A DNA stretch of 64,000 nt, taken from positions 744,001-808,000 of the forward strand of contig NZ_JACYXZ010000002.1 in NCBI RefSeq assembly GCF_014842875.1, in the 5' to 3' direction. The notes under the pieces were generated by a model. The model made no database searches, was not told the origin of the DNA, and worked only from the letters and a program-made list of their open reading frames with translations. The translations under genes were made by a program, and so were the position numbers. Shown one piece after another: positions 49,461-57,606 of the stretch (positions within the stretch are counted from its first letter, which is position 1; each line of letters begins with the position of its first letter). This DNA comes from Nocardioides donggukensis. GTDB lineage: Bacteria > Actinomycetota > Actinomycetes > Propionibacteriales > Nocardioidaceae.

Positions 49461-51373
49461 GAGCCCATCGCCCGCTCCCGCAGCTCGCGGCGGTGCTGCT
49501 CGAGGGCGACCAGCTCGCCGAACATGCGGTTGTAGTCGGTGGCGTGCTCGACCGGGTTGGTGCGCTGCAGCTTGCTCTTCAGGTCGGTGATCCGGCGCAG
49601 CGTGGTGAGCTCCTGGAGCCGGTAGACGTACTTGTGGACGTAGCCGGTGTCCGGCTCCTTGGCGGAGAGGATCGGCTCGACCGCGAGCGCGCTCAGCGCC
49701 GAGGAGGTGGCCGGGTCGGTGGTCCGGTCCCGCAGCCGCGCCGCCCAGCCCGGGTCGGCCACGCCGGCGTCCACGCCGCCCTCGGCCTCCAGGACCGCCC
49801 ACACCGCGCGGTAGGTCGGATGGGTGAAGTCGTCGGCGTCGACGTCCTTCGCGGACCGCCCGACCAGCCCGGGGTGGTGCAGGACCAGCTTGAGGGTCTC
49901 CCGCTCGATCGAGAAGCGCGGGTCCCGCAGGTCGGGCACGGGTGGTGCCGGCGGACCGGCCGGCTCGGCGGCCCCGGGCTGCCCGGACTGACCGGACTGA
50001 CCGGGAGCCGTGCCGGACCGGCCGCGCGACTCGGGTCGGGACCCGCGGGCGGTGGCCCGGCGCACCTCGGCCCGCGCCTCGTCGACGTCGACGCCGATGG
50101 TGGAGGCGATCTCACGGGTGAACGCGTCGACCTTGGACCGGTCCCGCACGCTGCTCACCAGCCGGGCCGCCTCGCGGAGCGCGTCCACGCGGCCGTCCGC
50201 GCGGTCGAGGTCGTAGCGGGTGAGCACGTTGGAGAGCACGAACCGGTAGAGCGGCACCCGCCGGGCGACCAGCTCGCGCACCGCGGGGTCACCCTGCTCG
50301 AGCCGGAGGTCGCAGGGGTCGAGGCCGTCCGGTGAGATCGCGACGTAGGTCTGGGAGACGAAGTTCTGGTCGCCACCGAACGCTCGCAGCGCCGCCTTCT
50401 GGCCCGCGGCGTCGCCGTCGAAGGTGAAGATCACCTCCCCGCGGAACTCCTCGTGGTCGTGCAGGAATCGGCGCAGGACCCGGGCGTGGTCGTCGCCGAA
50501 CGCCGTGCCGCAGGTGGCCACCGCGGTGCCCACGCCGGCGAGGTGGCAGGCCATGACGTCGGTGTAGCCCTCGACGACGACCGCCTGCGAGGCCCGGGCG
50601 ATCTCGCGGCGGGCCAGGTCGATGCCGTAGAGCACCTGCGACTTCTTGTAGATCGGCGTCTCGGGGGTGTTGAGGTACTTCGCGTCGATCCGGTCGTCGT
50701 CGAAGATCCGCCGCGCGCCGAAGCCGATCGTGTCGCCGCTGGCGTCGCGGATCGGCCACACCAGGCGACCACGGAACCGGTCGTAGAAGCTGCGACCCTC
50801 GCCGACCAGCCCGGCGGTGACCAGCTCGGTGTCGCTGAACCCCTTCTGGCGCAGGTGCTTCAGCAACGCGTCGCCGTCGCGCGGGGCGAACCCGACGCCG
50901 AAGGTGCCGGCCGCCTCCTGGTCGAACCCGCGGGTGTCGAGGAACTGCCGGGCCACGATCGCGTCCGGGCCGGCGAGTGCCTCGGCGTAGTACTCCTGCG
51001 CCAGCCGGTGCGCCTCGATCAGCCGGGCCCGGGGCGGCCCCTGCGGGCGGGACGACGGTCCCGGGCCGTCCTCCCGGCGCAGCTGGACGCCGTACTTCTC
51101 CGCCATCCGCTCGACGGCGTCGATGAAGGTGATGCCGTCGATCTTCATGAGGAAGCTGAAGACGTCGCCGCCCTCCTGGCACCCGAAGCAGTGGAAGAAC
51201 TGCCGAGCCGGGGTGACGTGGAAGGACGGGGACTTCTCGTCGTGGAACGGGCACAGCCCCTTCATCGACCCGCCACCGGCGTTGCGGAGCGTGACGTAGG
51301 ACGAGACCACCTCGTCGATGGCCGCCTTCTCGCGGACCTCCGCGATGTCGTCGTCCCTGATCCGCCCTGCCAC
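49457..51373 (-). CDS. dnaG: DNA primase
   Basis: 638 residues from GTG 51373. Makes RNA primers for replication. N-terminal zinc domain: CPFHDEKSPSFHVTP and HCFGCQEGGDVFSF (CHC2 type). TOPRIM core: VVVEGYTDVMACHLAG, GTAFGDDHARVL and FTFDGDAAGQKAA. A Gly/Pro/Gln-rich linker (about 425-465) precedes the C-terminal DnaB-binding helices ending LEQHRRELRERAMGS. TAGACT lies seven bases before the start. It follows dgt by 23 bp and overlaps the next gene. Confidence 0.96.
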   Translation of the reverse strand: MAGRIRDDDIAEVREKAAIDEVVSSYVTLRNAGGGSMKGLCPFHDEKSPSFHVTPARQFFHCFGCQEGGDVFSFLMKIDGITFIDAVERMAEKYGVQLRREDGPGPSSRPQGPPRARLIEAHRLAQEYYAEALAGPDAIVARQFLDTRGFDQEAAGTFGVGFAPRDGDALLKHLRQKGFSDTELVTAGLVGEGRSFYDRFRGRLVWPIRDASGDTIGFGARRIFDDDRIDAKYLNTPETPIYKKSQVLYGIDLARREIARASQAVVVEGYTDVMACHLAGVGTAVATCGTAFGDDHARVLRRFLHDHEEFRGEVIFTFDGDAAGQKAALRAFGGDQNFVSQTYVAISPDGLDPCDLRLEQGDPAVRELVARRVPLYRFVLSNVLTRYDLDRADGRVDALREAARLVSSVRDRSKVDAFTREIASTIGVDVDEARAEVRRATARGSRPESRGRSGTAPGQSGQSGQPGAAEPAGPPAPPVPDLRDPRFSIERETLKLVLHHPGLVGRSAKDVDADDFTHPTYRAVWAVLEAEGGVDAGVADPGWAARLRDRTTDPATSSALSALAVEPILSAKEPDTGYVHKYVYRLQELTTLRRITDLKSKLQRTNPVEHATDYNRMFGELVALEQHRRELRERAMGS

Positions 51374-51380
51374 GTCGCGG

Positions 51381-51386
51381 AGTCTA
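51381..51386 (-). promoter_or_regulatory. -10-like hexamer before dnaG
   Basis: TAGACT on the minus strand, seven bases before GTG 51373 and downstream of the dgt stop; dnaG may therefore have its own leaderless transcript as well as read-through from dgt. Confidence 0.35.
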
Positions 51387-51396
51387 CGTCCCGCGG

Positions 51397-52680
51397 TCAG
51401 GTGCCGCTCGGGGTGCCGCACAGGCGTGCGTGCCGGCTGACGGCGGAGGCGTCGGTGAGGGAGGCGACCTGGTCGACCACCACCCGCAGCCGGCCCGCGT
51501 TGTCGGCGGCACCGTGCCAGTCGTCGGCGAAGGGCGCGTCGAGGGCGTCCGGCCCGCGCTCGAGCAGCACGCCGACCAGCTCGGCGAGCAGCTCGCGCTG
51601 CCGGACCATGAGCGCGACCCGGTCGTCGGTGGCCATCACGTAGTGCGCGGCGATGCCCTTGAGCAGGCCGATCTCGAGCCGGGTCCGCTCCGGGACGACC
51701 AGGGAGGCGGCGTACCGGACGAAGGGGCCGTCGGCGGCGGCGAACGTCGCGGCCTGCACGTCGCCGCAGAAGCGGCCGATCAGGTCGCTGGTGAGGTTCT
51801 TCAGGGCAGCCAGCGAGCGCCGGGTCCCGTCGTACGCCGTCTCCGGCCAGCTGCCCTGCCGCCGCAGACCGGCCAGCACGTCGTCGAGGAGGTCGTCGTC
51901 GGCCTCGGGGAGGTACCAGCCGCGGACGGTCTGCCAGGCGGCCGCGGTGTCCAGCCGGGTCAGGTCCACCTTGCCGGCCACGATGCCGTCCTCGACGTCG
52001 TGCACGGAGTAGGCCACGTCGTCGGCCAGGTCCATCACCTGCGCCTCGAGGCACTGCCCCGGGCCGGCGACGCCCCGCCTGACCCAGTCGAAGACCGGTC
52101 GGTCGTCGTCGTAGACGCCGAATTTGACCACCACGCGGGGTGAGCCGTCGGCCTGCACGCCCTGCGGGGCGTCCGCCGCGGACCGCGGCCAGGGGTACTT
52201 CGTGCAGGCGTCCAGGGTGGCCCGGGTCAGGTTCAGCCCGACCGAGCGACCGTCCGGGTCGAAGGTCTTCGCCTCCAGCCGGGTCAGCAGCCGCAGCGTC
52301 TGGGCGTTGCCCTCGAAGCCGCCCGCGGGGGTGCTGAGCTCGGCCAGCACCCGCTCGCCGTTGTGGCCGAACGGCGGGTGCCCCAGGTCGTGGGCCAGTG
52401 CCGCGGTCTCGCAGACGTCGGGCTGGCAGCCGAGCGCCCGGGCCAGGTCGCGGGCCACCTGGGCGACCTCGAGGCTGTGGGTGAGCCGGTTGCGGACGAA
52501 GTCGTCGGTCTGCGGCCCCACGACCTGGGTCTTGGCCGCCAGACGACGCGACGCCGCCGCGTGCACGACTCGTGCCCGGTCCCGCTCGAACGGAGTGCGC
52601 TCGGGGGCGGCCACCCGCTTGGGTGGCTCCGGGACGAGCCGCTCACGCGCGGCGTCGTCGTAGTGCTCGAGGTCGGTCAT
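51397..52680 (-). CDS. dgt: deoxyguanosinetriphosphate triphosphohydrolase
   Basis: 427 residues. HD-domain enzyme that splits dNTPs into nucleoside and triphosphate, controlling dNTP pools. Motifs: RNRLTHSLEVAQVARDLARALG, ETAALAHDLGHPPFGHNGERVL (HD pair), and later DLADDVAYSVHDVEDGI with the distal Asp. ATG 52680 is preceded by TAACCT eight bases upstream and no ribosome site. It precedes dnaG on the same strand, the usual actinobacterial dgt-dnaG arrangement. Confidence 0.94.
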   Translation of the reverse strand: MTDLEHYDDAARERLVPEPPKRVAAPERTPFERDRARVVHAAASRRLAAKTQVVGPQTDDFVRNRLTHSLEVAQVARDLARALGCQPDVCETAALAHDLGHPPFGHNGERVLAELSTPAGGFEGNAQTLRLLTRLEAKTFDPDGRSVGLNLTRATLDACTKYPWPRSAADAPQGVQADGSPRVVVKFGVYDDDRPVFDWVRRGVAGPGQCLEAQVMDLADDVAYSVHDVEDGIVAGKVDLTRLDTAAAWQTVRGWYLPEADDDLLDDVLAGLRRQGSWPETAYDGTRRSLAALKNLTSDLIGRFCGDVQAATFAAADGPFVRYAASLVVPERTRLEIGLLKGIAAHYVMATDDRVALMVRQRELLAELVGVLLERGPDALDAPFADDWHGAADNAGRLRVVVDQVASLTDASAVSRHARLCGTPSGT

Positions 52681-52688
52681 CGCCAGCG

Positions 52689-52694
52689 AGGTTA
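52689..52694 (-). promoter_or_regulatory. -10-like hexamer TAACCT before dgt
   Basis: TAACCT followed by CGCTGGCG and ATG 52680 on the minus strand; same CTAxCCTCG context as the Nif3, fasR and crotonase starts. Confidence 0.4.
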
Positions 52695-52725
52695 GCGGTC
52701 CCCGCCGACGGCCGACCCGTCGCGG

Positions 52726-53640
52726 TCAGTACGTCGAGACGTGGACGTGGTCGTAGTGGTTGGCGGTGCTCGACCCGCGGTCGGACATGCCCCGCCAGCC
52801 CTCGCCGCCACGCTCGACGGACCAGATGTTCTGCGAGTAGATCACGTAGCTCACGCCGAGCGAGCCGGCGTTGTCGCGCACGAAGTTCGCCACCTGCCAG
52901 CCGCGGCTGCCGCTGACCATGATGTCGACCGCACGGCCGGAGCCGTGGTCGCCACCGCCGCCGCGGAGCGTGCCGTAGGTGGTGATCTCCGGGAAGGCCC
53001 CGCAGACCGACGCGTGCACGTTGACGATGTTGGAGCTGACGCCGCTCGGCACGGAGGTGCCGTTCGAGCAGGTGCCGCCGGCCGCCGGGGCGGACTCGTC
53101 GGACCCCTCGGACTCGGTCTCGACGACCTCCTCCTCCTGCTCGGGCTTGTCCTTGCTCAGGTAGTCGGCGGTGACCCAGAAGGCCTTCTCGTCGAGGACC
53201 ACCTCGGCGCGGCCGTTGGCGCGGCGCCCGGTGACGAGGACCTTCTTCTCGGCCATCACGATGCCGGTCTTCTTGGCCTTCTTGCCGGGCTCGGTCCACA
53301 GGTTGAGGTCGACCGTGGTCCACAGCTTGGTGTCGGCCTGGCGGATCGCCTTGGCGGTCGCCTTCCGGTCGGCCACCCGGGCGGCGACGCCGCGGGCCTG
53401 GGAGCCGTCGGTGCGGGAGAAGGACCTCGAGAGGAACTCGTCCTTGCGCTCGGAGGCGCTGACCTGGGCGATGGATGCTCCGTTGGCGGCGGCGAACGCC
53501 TCACGCACGTCGGGGTCCGTGGTGACCACGCCGGCGCCGACGACCCCGAGGGTCACGAACACGGCGACGGGTGCGGCGATCTTTGCGGCGGAGGGGATAC
53601 GGCGGGCATTGGCGTCCCGCTTGTGGCGTAGGTGAGCCAC
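52726..53640 (-). CDS. secreted protein with SH3-like and ARB_07466-type C-terminal domain
   Basis: 304 residues from GTG 53640 (AAGGA eight bases upstream). A basic N-terminus (HKRDANARRIPSAAK) leads to one hydrophobic segment (IAAPVAVFVTLGVVGAGVV, about 17-36), a signal anchor or signal peptide. Next is an SH3-like part (LWTTVDLNLWTEPGKKAKKTG to FWVTADYL, about 125-165) and an acidic linker. The C-terminal domain has GGGGDHGSGRAVDIMVSG and ANHYDHVHVSTY, whose His/Asp pattern suggests a metal site as in cell-wall-active folds. Probably acts on the envelope; activity unproven. Confidence 0.75.
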   Translation of the reverse strand: MAHLRHKRDANARRIPSAAKIAAPVAVFVTLGVVGAGVVTTDPDVREAFAAANGASIAQVSASERKDEFLSRSFSRTDGSQARGVAARVADRKATAKAIRQADTKLWTTVDLNLWTEPGKKAKKTGIVMAEKKVLVTGRRANGRAEVVLDEKAFWVTADYLSKDKPEQEEEVVETESEGSDESAPAAGGTCSNGTSVPSGVSSNIVNVHASVCGAFPEITTYGTLRGGGGDHGSGRAVDIMVSGSRGWQVANFVRDNAGSLGVSYVIYSQNIWSVERGGEGWRGMSDRGSSTANHYDHVHVSTY

Positions 53641-53793
53641 AGCGCTGATCCTTTGCGATTGCTGACATGGCAACGTGCCGCATCTCGGGGAGAAGTGGGC
53701 ACGAAGTGCGAGTCAAGCACAGACGCCCACGGAATGTCCCATTTCGGACGCCCCGATCTGCGGTGTTTCACCTCACCCGGGACGTGGTCGCGG

Positions 53794-54945
53794 TCACCCT
53801 CCGGAGGACTCGTGGCTCTCCTCGGCGATGCCGGCACCCGAGCCGTCGGTGTCGTCGAGCCAGCCCTCGGGCAGCACCACGCGCTTGCGCGGCGAGCCCT
53901 GCCTGCCCCGCGGCGTGCCCAGCTCCCCGACCGGGAACGGCGCCTCCGGGTCGAGCTCGGCGAGCAGGACGTCCAGGGTGGCGAGCGAGTCGACGAGCGC
54001 CAGGGCGTGCCGCAGCGTGCTGCCCGCCGGGAAGCCCTTGAGGTACCACGAGACGTGCTTGCGGAACTCCTTGCAGCCGCGCTCCTCCCCCATGTGCTCG
54101 GCCAGCAGCTCGGCATGCCGCCGCATCATCGCCCGCACCTCGCCGAGCGTCGGCAGCGTCGCCACCGACTCCCCGGCGAACGCCGCTGCCAGGTCCCGGA
54201 ACAGCCACGGCCGGCCGAGGCACCCGCGCCCGACGACCACGCCGGCCGCCCCCGTCTCGGCGACCATCCGGAGCGCGTCGGCGGCCTCCCAGATGTCGCC
54301 GTTGCCGAGCACCGGGATGTCGACGTGCCGCACGAGCTCGCCGATCGCCTCCCAGTCGGCCTGCCCGGAGTAGGCCTGGGCGACGGTGCGGCCGTGCAGG
54401 GCGATCGCCGCGGCGCCGGTCTCCTGGGCGATCCGGCCGGCGTCCAGATAGGTGAGGTGGTCCTCGTCCAGGCCGAGCCGGGTCTTCATCGTGACCGGCA
54501 CGTCGTACGGCGCGGCCGCCCGGACCGCGCTCTCGAGGATCTCGGCCAGCAGCCCCCGCTTCCAGGGCAGCGCCCCGCCCCCGCCCTTGCGGGTCACCTT
54601 GGGCACCGGGCAGCCGAAGTTCAGGTCGATGTGCGCCACGCCGTACTCGGCACAGAGGATCTCCGCGGCCTTGCCGACGTAGACCGGGTCGGTGCCGTAG
54701 AGCTGGACGCTGCGCACCGACTCGAGGTCGTCGAAGACCAGCATCGAGCGGGTCACCGCGTCGCCCTCGACCAGCCCGCGGGAGGTGATCATCTCGCAGA
54801 CGTAGAGCCCGGCCCCCTGCTCGGCGCAGAGCCTCCGGTAGGCGGCGTTGGTGATCCCGGCCATCGGCGCCAGCACCACGGGGGTGGGCACGCGCAGGCT
54901 GCCCAGCTGCAGCGTCGCGGTGGGGCTCGGGACCGACGTGACCAT
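53794..54945 (-). CDS. dusB: tRNA-dihydrouridine synthase
   Basis: 383 residues from ATG 54945. FMN enzyme that reduces uridines in tRNA D loops. Motifs: VVLAPMAGITNAAYRRLCAEQGAG, HIDLNFGCPVPKVTRKGGGGAL with the catalytic Cys, VTMKTRLGLDE, ALHGRTVAQAYSGQADWEAI and VLGNGDIWEAADA plus the FMN phosphate motif GVVVGRGCLGRPWLF. C-terminal helical tRNA-binding domain to about 320, then an acidic tail. GACAAT six bases before the ATG suggests a leaderless transcript. Confidence 0.94.
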   Translation of the reverse strand: MVTSVPSPTATLQLGSLRVPTPVVLAPMAGITNAAYRRLCAEQGAGLYVCEMITSRGLVEGDAVTRSMLVFDDLESVRSVQLYGTDPVYVGKAAEILCAEYGVAHIDLNFGCPVPKVTRKGGGGALPWKRGLLAEILESAVRAAAPYDVPVTMKTRLGLDEDHLTYLDAGRIAQETGAAAIALHGRTVAQAYSGQADWEAIGELVRHVDIPVLGNGDIWEAADALRMVAETGAAGVVVGRGCLGRPWLFRDLAAAFAGESVATLPTLGEVRAMMRRHAELLAEHMGEERGCKEFRKHVSWYLKGFPAGSTLRHALALVDSLATLDVLLAELDPEAPFPVGELGTPRGRQGSPRKRVVLPEGWLDDTDGSGAGIAEESHESSGG

Positions 54946-54951
54946 GGCGAC

Positions 54952-54957
54952 ATTGTC
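54952..54957 (-). promoter_or_regulatory. -10-like hexamer before dusB
   Basis: GACAAT, six bases upstream of ATG 54945 on the minus strand; no ribosome site. Confidence 0.35.
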
Positions 54958-54992
54958 GGCCGCGGGCCGGGTCGGCCCCAAATCCGGGTCGG

Positions 54993-55676
54993 TCAGGAGT
55001 CCTTCTTCTTGCCCTTCTTGCCCTGCTTCTCCTGCTTCTCGTCCGGGCTCCCGGCGACCTTGCCGGTCCAGGTGATCGGCTCGTCCGCCTCGCTCGGTCG
55101 CAGCGCCACCGCCTCGAGCTCGGTCTTCTCCGGGGAGAGGAAGACCAGGCACAGGTCCGCCTTCTTGCCCTTCGTGAACTTCTTGGGCAGCGGTCGGCTC
55201 GGGCAGGGCTTGAACGAGCTCGTGATCCGGGCCGACGGGAACAGCACGTCGGAGCCGTTGTCCAGGAAGAGCGGCAGCTCGACCCCGCCGAGGTTCTCGT
55301 CGGTGAGGTTCTTGACCCGCACCTGCACGTAGTAGGGGATGGAGCGGCGCATGGCCTTGTCCAGCTTGAAGGCGGCGAAGTCGGCCATCGTGGTCCGCTT
55401 CAGCCGGTCGACCCGCACCTCGACGGTGCCCTCGACCTTCTGCTTGGGCTGCCAGGTGAAGGTCGCCGACTGCTTCAGCTCCAGCTCGCTGCCGGGCGGG
55501 GTCAGCCCGTCCTCCTCGGGCTCGGCCGAGCCGCTCGCCGTCGACTCCGAGCTCGGCGCCTCCTCGGCCGTCCCGCCGGGAGCGGCCTCCTCCTCGTCGC
55601 CACCGCTGCCGCAGCCGGCCAGGAGCAGCGCGGAGGCGAGCAGCAGGGACACCCGACGGAGGCCAAGGGAGGTCAT
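54993..55676 (-). CDS. lipoprotein of unknown function
   Basis: 227 residues from ATG 55676 (MTSLGLRRVSLLLASALLLAGC); CACAAT lies six bases upstream. Lipobox LLAGC gives a mature N-terminal Cys at residue 22, so it is anchored on the outer face of the membrane. An acidic Ser/Gly/Glu linker (25-60) is followed by a beta-rich domain (about 65-205) with TVEVRVDRLKRTTMADF and YYVQVRVKNLTDENLGG, resembling DUF4352-type immunoglobulin-like domains. The end is Lys-rich (EKQEKQGKKGKKKDS). Function unknown. Confidence 0.8.
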   Translation of the reverse strand: MTSLGLRRVSLLLASALLLAGCGSGGDEEEAAPGGTAEEAPSSESTASGSAEPEEDGLTPPGSELELKQSATFTWQPKQKVEGTVEVRVDRLKRTTMADFAAFKLDKAMRRSIPYYVQVRVKNLTDENLGGVELPLFLDNGSDVLFPSARITSSFKPCPSRPLPKKFTKGKKADLCLVFLSPEKTELEAVALRPSEADEPITWTGKVAGSPDEKQEKQGKKGKKKDS

Positions 55677-55682
55677 GCGCAC

Positions 55683-55688
55683 ATTGTG
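55683..55688 (-). promoter_or_regulatory. -10-like hexamer before the lipoprotein gene
   Basis: CACAAT, six bases before ATG 55676 on the minus strand, and no ribosome site. It supports this ATG over two upstream candidates. Confidence 0.35.
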
Positions 55689-55724
55689 CATGCCGACCCC
55701 GGGTCGTCGACGTCGAACCACGCC

Positions 55725-57128
55725 TCAGGCTCCGAGGAGTCTGCTGCCGAAGTACTCGCTGATCCGGTCCAGCCCGACCCGCTCCTGCTGCATGCTGTCG
55801 CGCTCCCGGACGGTCACCGCGTGGTCGTCGAGGGTGTCGAAGTCCACGGTCACGCAGTACGGCGTGCCGATCTCGTCCTGCCTGCGGTAGCGACGCCCGA
55901 TCGCCCCCGAGTCGTCGAAGTCGATGTTCCAGCTCCGGCGCAGCTCCGCGGCCAGGTCCTTCGCCTTCGGCGAGAGGTCGGCGTTGCGGGACAGCGGCAG
56001 CACCGCGACCTTCACCGGGGCCAGGCGGGGGTCCAGCCGGAGCACGGTCCGCTTGTCCACGCCACCCTTGGTGTTCGGCGCCTCGTCCTCCGACCAGGCG
56101 TCGACCAGGAAGGTCATGAGGCTGCGGGAGAGCCCGGCCGCCGGCTCGATGACGTACGGCGTGTAGCGCTCGTCGGCGGCCTGGTCGAAGTAGGACAGGT
56201 CCTGGCCTGAGTGCTTGGCGTGCGTGGTCAGGTCGAAGTCGGTGCGGTTGGCGATCCCCTCGAGCTCACCCCACTCCGAGCCGGCGAAGCCGAAGCGGTA
56301 CTCGATGTCCACGGTCCGCTTGGAGTAGTGGCTGAGCTTCTCCTCGGCGTGCTCGTAGTGGCGCAGGTTGTCCGGGTCGATGCCGAGGTCGGTGTACCAC
56401 CGGGTGCGCTCGTCGATCCAGTACTGGTGCCACTCCTCGTCCTCCCCCGGCTTGACGAAGAACTCCATCTCCATCTGCTCGAACTCGCGGGTGCGGAAGA
56501 TGAAGTTGCCGGGGGTGATCTCGTTGCGGAAGGACTTGCCGATCTGGGCGATGCCGAACGGCGGCTTCCGGCGGCTGGAGGTCACGACGTTGGCGAAGTT
56601 GAGGAAGATGCCCTGGGCCGTCTCGGGCCTCAGGTAGTGCAGGCCGGACTCGTCCTCGTGCACCCCGAGGTAGGTCTTCAGCAGGCCGGAGAACTGGCGC
56701 GGCTCGGTCCACGCGCCGCGGGTGCCGCAGTTGGCGCAGGCGATGTCGGCCATCGGGACCGTGTCCGGGTCCTCGATGCCCTTCTTCTCGGCGAACGCCT
56801 CCTGGAGGTGGTCGGCCCGGTAGCGCTTGTGGCAGGACTGGCACTCGGTCAGCGGGTCGGTGAACGTGTCGACGTGCCCGGAGGCCTCCCACGTCTGGCG
56901 CGGCAGGATCACGCTGGAGTCCAGGCCGACCACGTCCTCGCGGGCCTGGACCATCGCCCGCCACCACTGGCGCTTGATGTTGTCCTTGAGCTCCACCCCG
57001 AGCGGGCCGTAGTCCCAGGCAGACCGGGTGCCGCCGTAGATCTCACCGCAGGGGTAGACGAACCCCCGGCGCTTGGCCAGGGAGACCACCGCGTCGACGG
57101 CGGCGTTGGGGGCGGTGGACTTGGCCAC
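55725..57128 (-). CDS. glyS: glycyl-tRNA synthetase, class II
   Basis: 467 residues from GTG 57128; GAAGGAG lies eight bases upstream, whereas GTG 57137 would abut it. Dimeric alpha2-type enzyme that charges tRNA-Gly. Motifs: [33 protein letters not shown] near the N-terminus, a zinc-like CQSCHKRY and CANCGTRG insertion, motif 2 [30 protein letters not shown], and motif 3 [10 protein letters not shown]; anticodon-binding domain at the C-terminus with [19 protein letters not shown]. Confidence 0.96.
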   Translation of the reverse strand: MAKSTAPNAAVDAVVSLAKRRGFVYPCGEIYGGTRSAWDYGPLGVELKDNIKRQWWRAMVQAREDVVGLDSSVILPRQTWEASGHVDTFTDPLTECQSCHKRYRADHLQEAFAEKKGIEDPDTVPMADIACANCGTRGAWTEPRQFSGLLKTYLGVHEDESGLHYLRPETAQGIFLNFANVVTSSRRKPPFGIAQIGKSFRNEITPGNFIFRTREFEQMEMEFFVKPGEDEEWHQYWIDERTRWYTDLGIDPDNLRHYEHAEEKLSHYSKRTVDIEYRFGFAGSEWGELEGIANRTDFDLTTHAKHSGQDLSYFDQAADERYTPYVIEPAAGLSRSLMTFLVDAWSEDEAPNTKGGVDKRTVLRLDPRLAPVKVAVLPLSRNADLSPKAKDLAAELRRSWNIDFDDSGAIGRRYRRQDEIGTPYCVTVDFDTLDDHAVTVRERDSMQQERVGLDRISEYFGSRLLGA

Positions 57129-57214
57129 GGGGTGCACTCCTTCGCTGGTCGGGGAGGGCCGTCAGGCCCGTCCCGGAACCACGTTCGGCCGGCTGGCTGC
57201 CGGTCGTGAAGGGG

Positions 57215-57535
57215 TCAGCCTAACGACCTGGTCCCGTGGACATTGAGGTCGGTTCCCGGCTCGACGAGCTCGTAGGCGCTCGGCTCGTCGACGGCGCTGC
57301 TCAGCAGTGGGACCGCGCCGACCTTGACGTCGTACGCGGAGAGGGCGCGGCGGTAGGCGCCGACGTTGACCCACCGGGTCTGGAGCACCCAGAGCTCGGG
57401 GTCGTCGACGTTGCGGCCGACGTGGCCCTCCACCCAGCCGGGGCGCGCGGCGAGCAGGGCGTGGGCCCGGGTCACGCGGGCCCGGAACGCCTCCGCCTCG
57501 GCCTCCGGGACCCGGAACCTGCTCACCACCAGCAC
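57215..57535 (-). CDS. antibiotic biosynthesis monooxygenase (ABM) domain protein
   Basis: 106 residues from GTG 57535. Ferredoxin-like ABM fold: LVVSRFRVPEAEAEAFRARVTRAHALLAARPGWVEGHVGRNVDDPELWVLQTRWVNVGAYRRALS. Small dimeric proteins of this kind include heme-degrading and cofactor-free oxygenases; the key residues for those are not obvious here. TAGGGT lies six bases before the start with no ribosome site. Divergent from the zinc operon. Confidence 0.8.
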   Translation of the reverse strand: MLVVSRFRVPEAEAEAFRARVTRAHALLAARPGWVEGHVGRNVDDPELWVLQTRWVNVGAYRRALSAYDVKVGAVPLLSSAVDEPSAYELVEPGTDLNVHGTRSLG

Positions 57536-57541
57536 GGCACG

Positions 57542-57547
57542 ACCCTA
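57542..57547 (-). promoter_or_regulatory. -10-like hexamer before the ABM gene
   Basis: TAGGGT, then six bases, then GTG 57535 on the minus strand. It lies about 22 bp from the znuA -35, so the promoters are divergent. Confidence 0.35.
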
Positions 57548-57568
57548 GCGCCCACCCGTCCGGCCCAT

Positions 57569-57598
57569 TTGACAATGATTCTCATTACCGCTGAGAAT
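57569..57598 (+). promoter_or_regulatory. znuA promoter giving a leaderless transcript
   Basis: -35 TTGACA (57569-57574, consensus) and -10 GAGAAT (57593-57598) are 18 bp apart. The expected transcription start, about seven bases after the -10, coincides with the A of the znuA ATG at 57606. Confidence 0.55.
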
Positions 57599-57606
57599 CG
57601 TTCTCA
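57570..57606. promoter_or_regulatory. two Zur boxes at the znuA promoter
   Basis: TGACAATGATTCTCA (57570-57584) and TGAGAATCGTTCTCA (57592-57606) match at 12 of 15 positions and resemble Fur/Zur-type operators. The second is an odd-length palindrome, TGAGAA-TCG-TTCTCA. The first box covers the -35 region and the second covers the -10 and the first base of the start codon. The zur gene closes the same operon, making autoregulation likely. Confidence 0.75.

Noticed and set aside
53641-53793. c-di-AMP (ydaO-type) riboswitch upstream of the secreted SH3-domain protein
   Set aside because: Such switches often precede actinobacterial wall-lytic genes, but the conserved GGGGAACCC- and GGGUGAAUCC-like blocks are not found on the coding strand.
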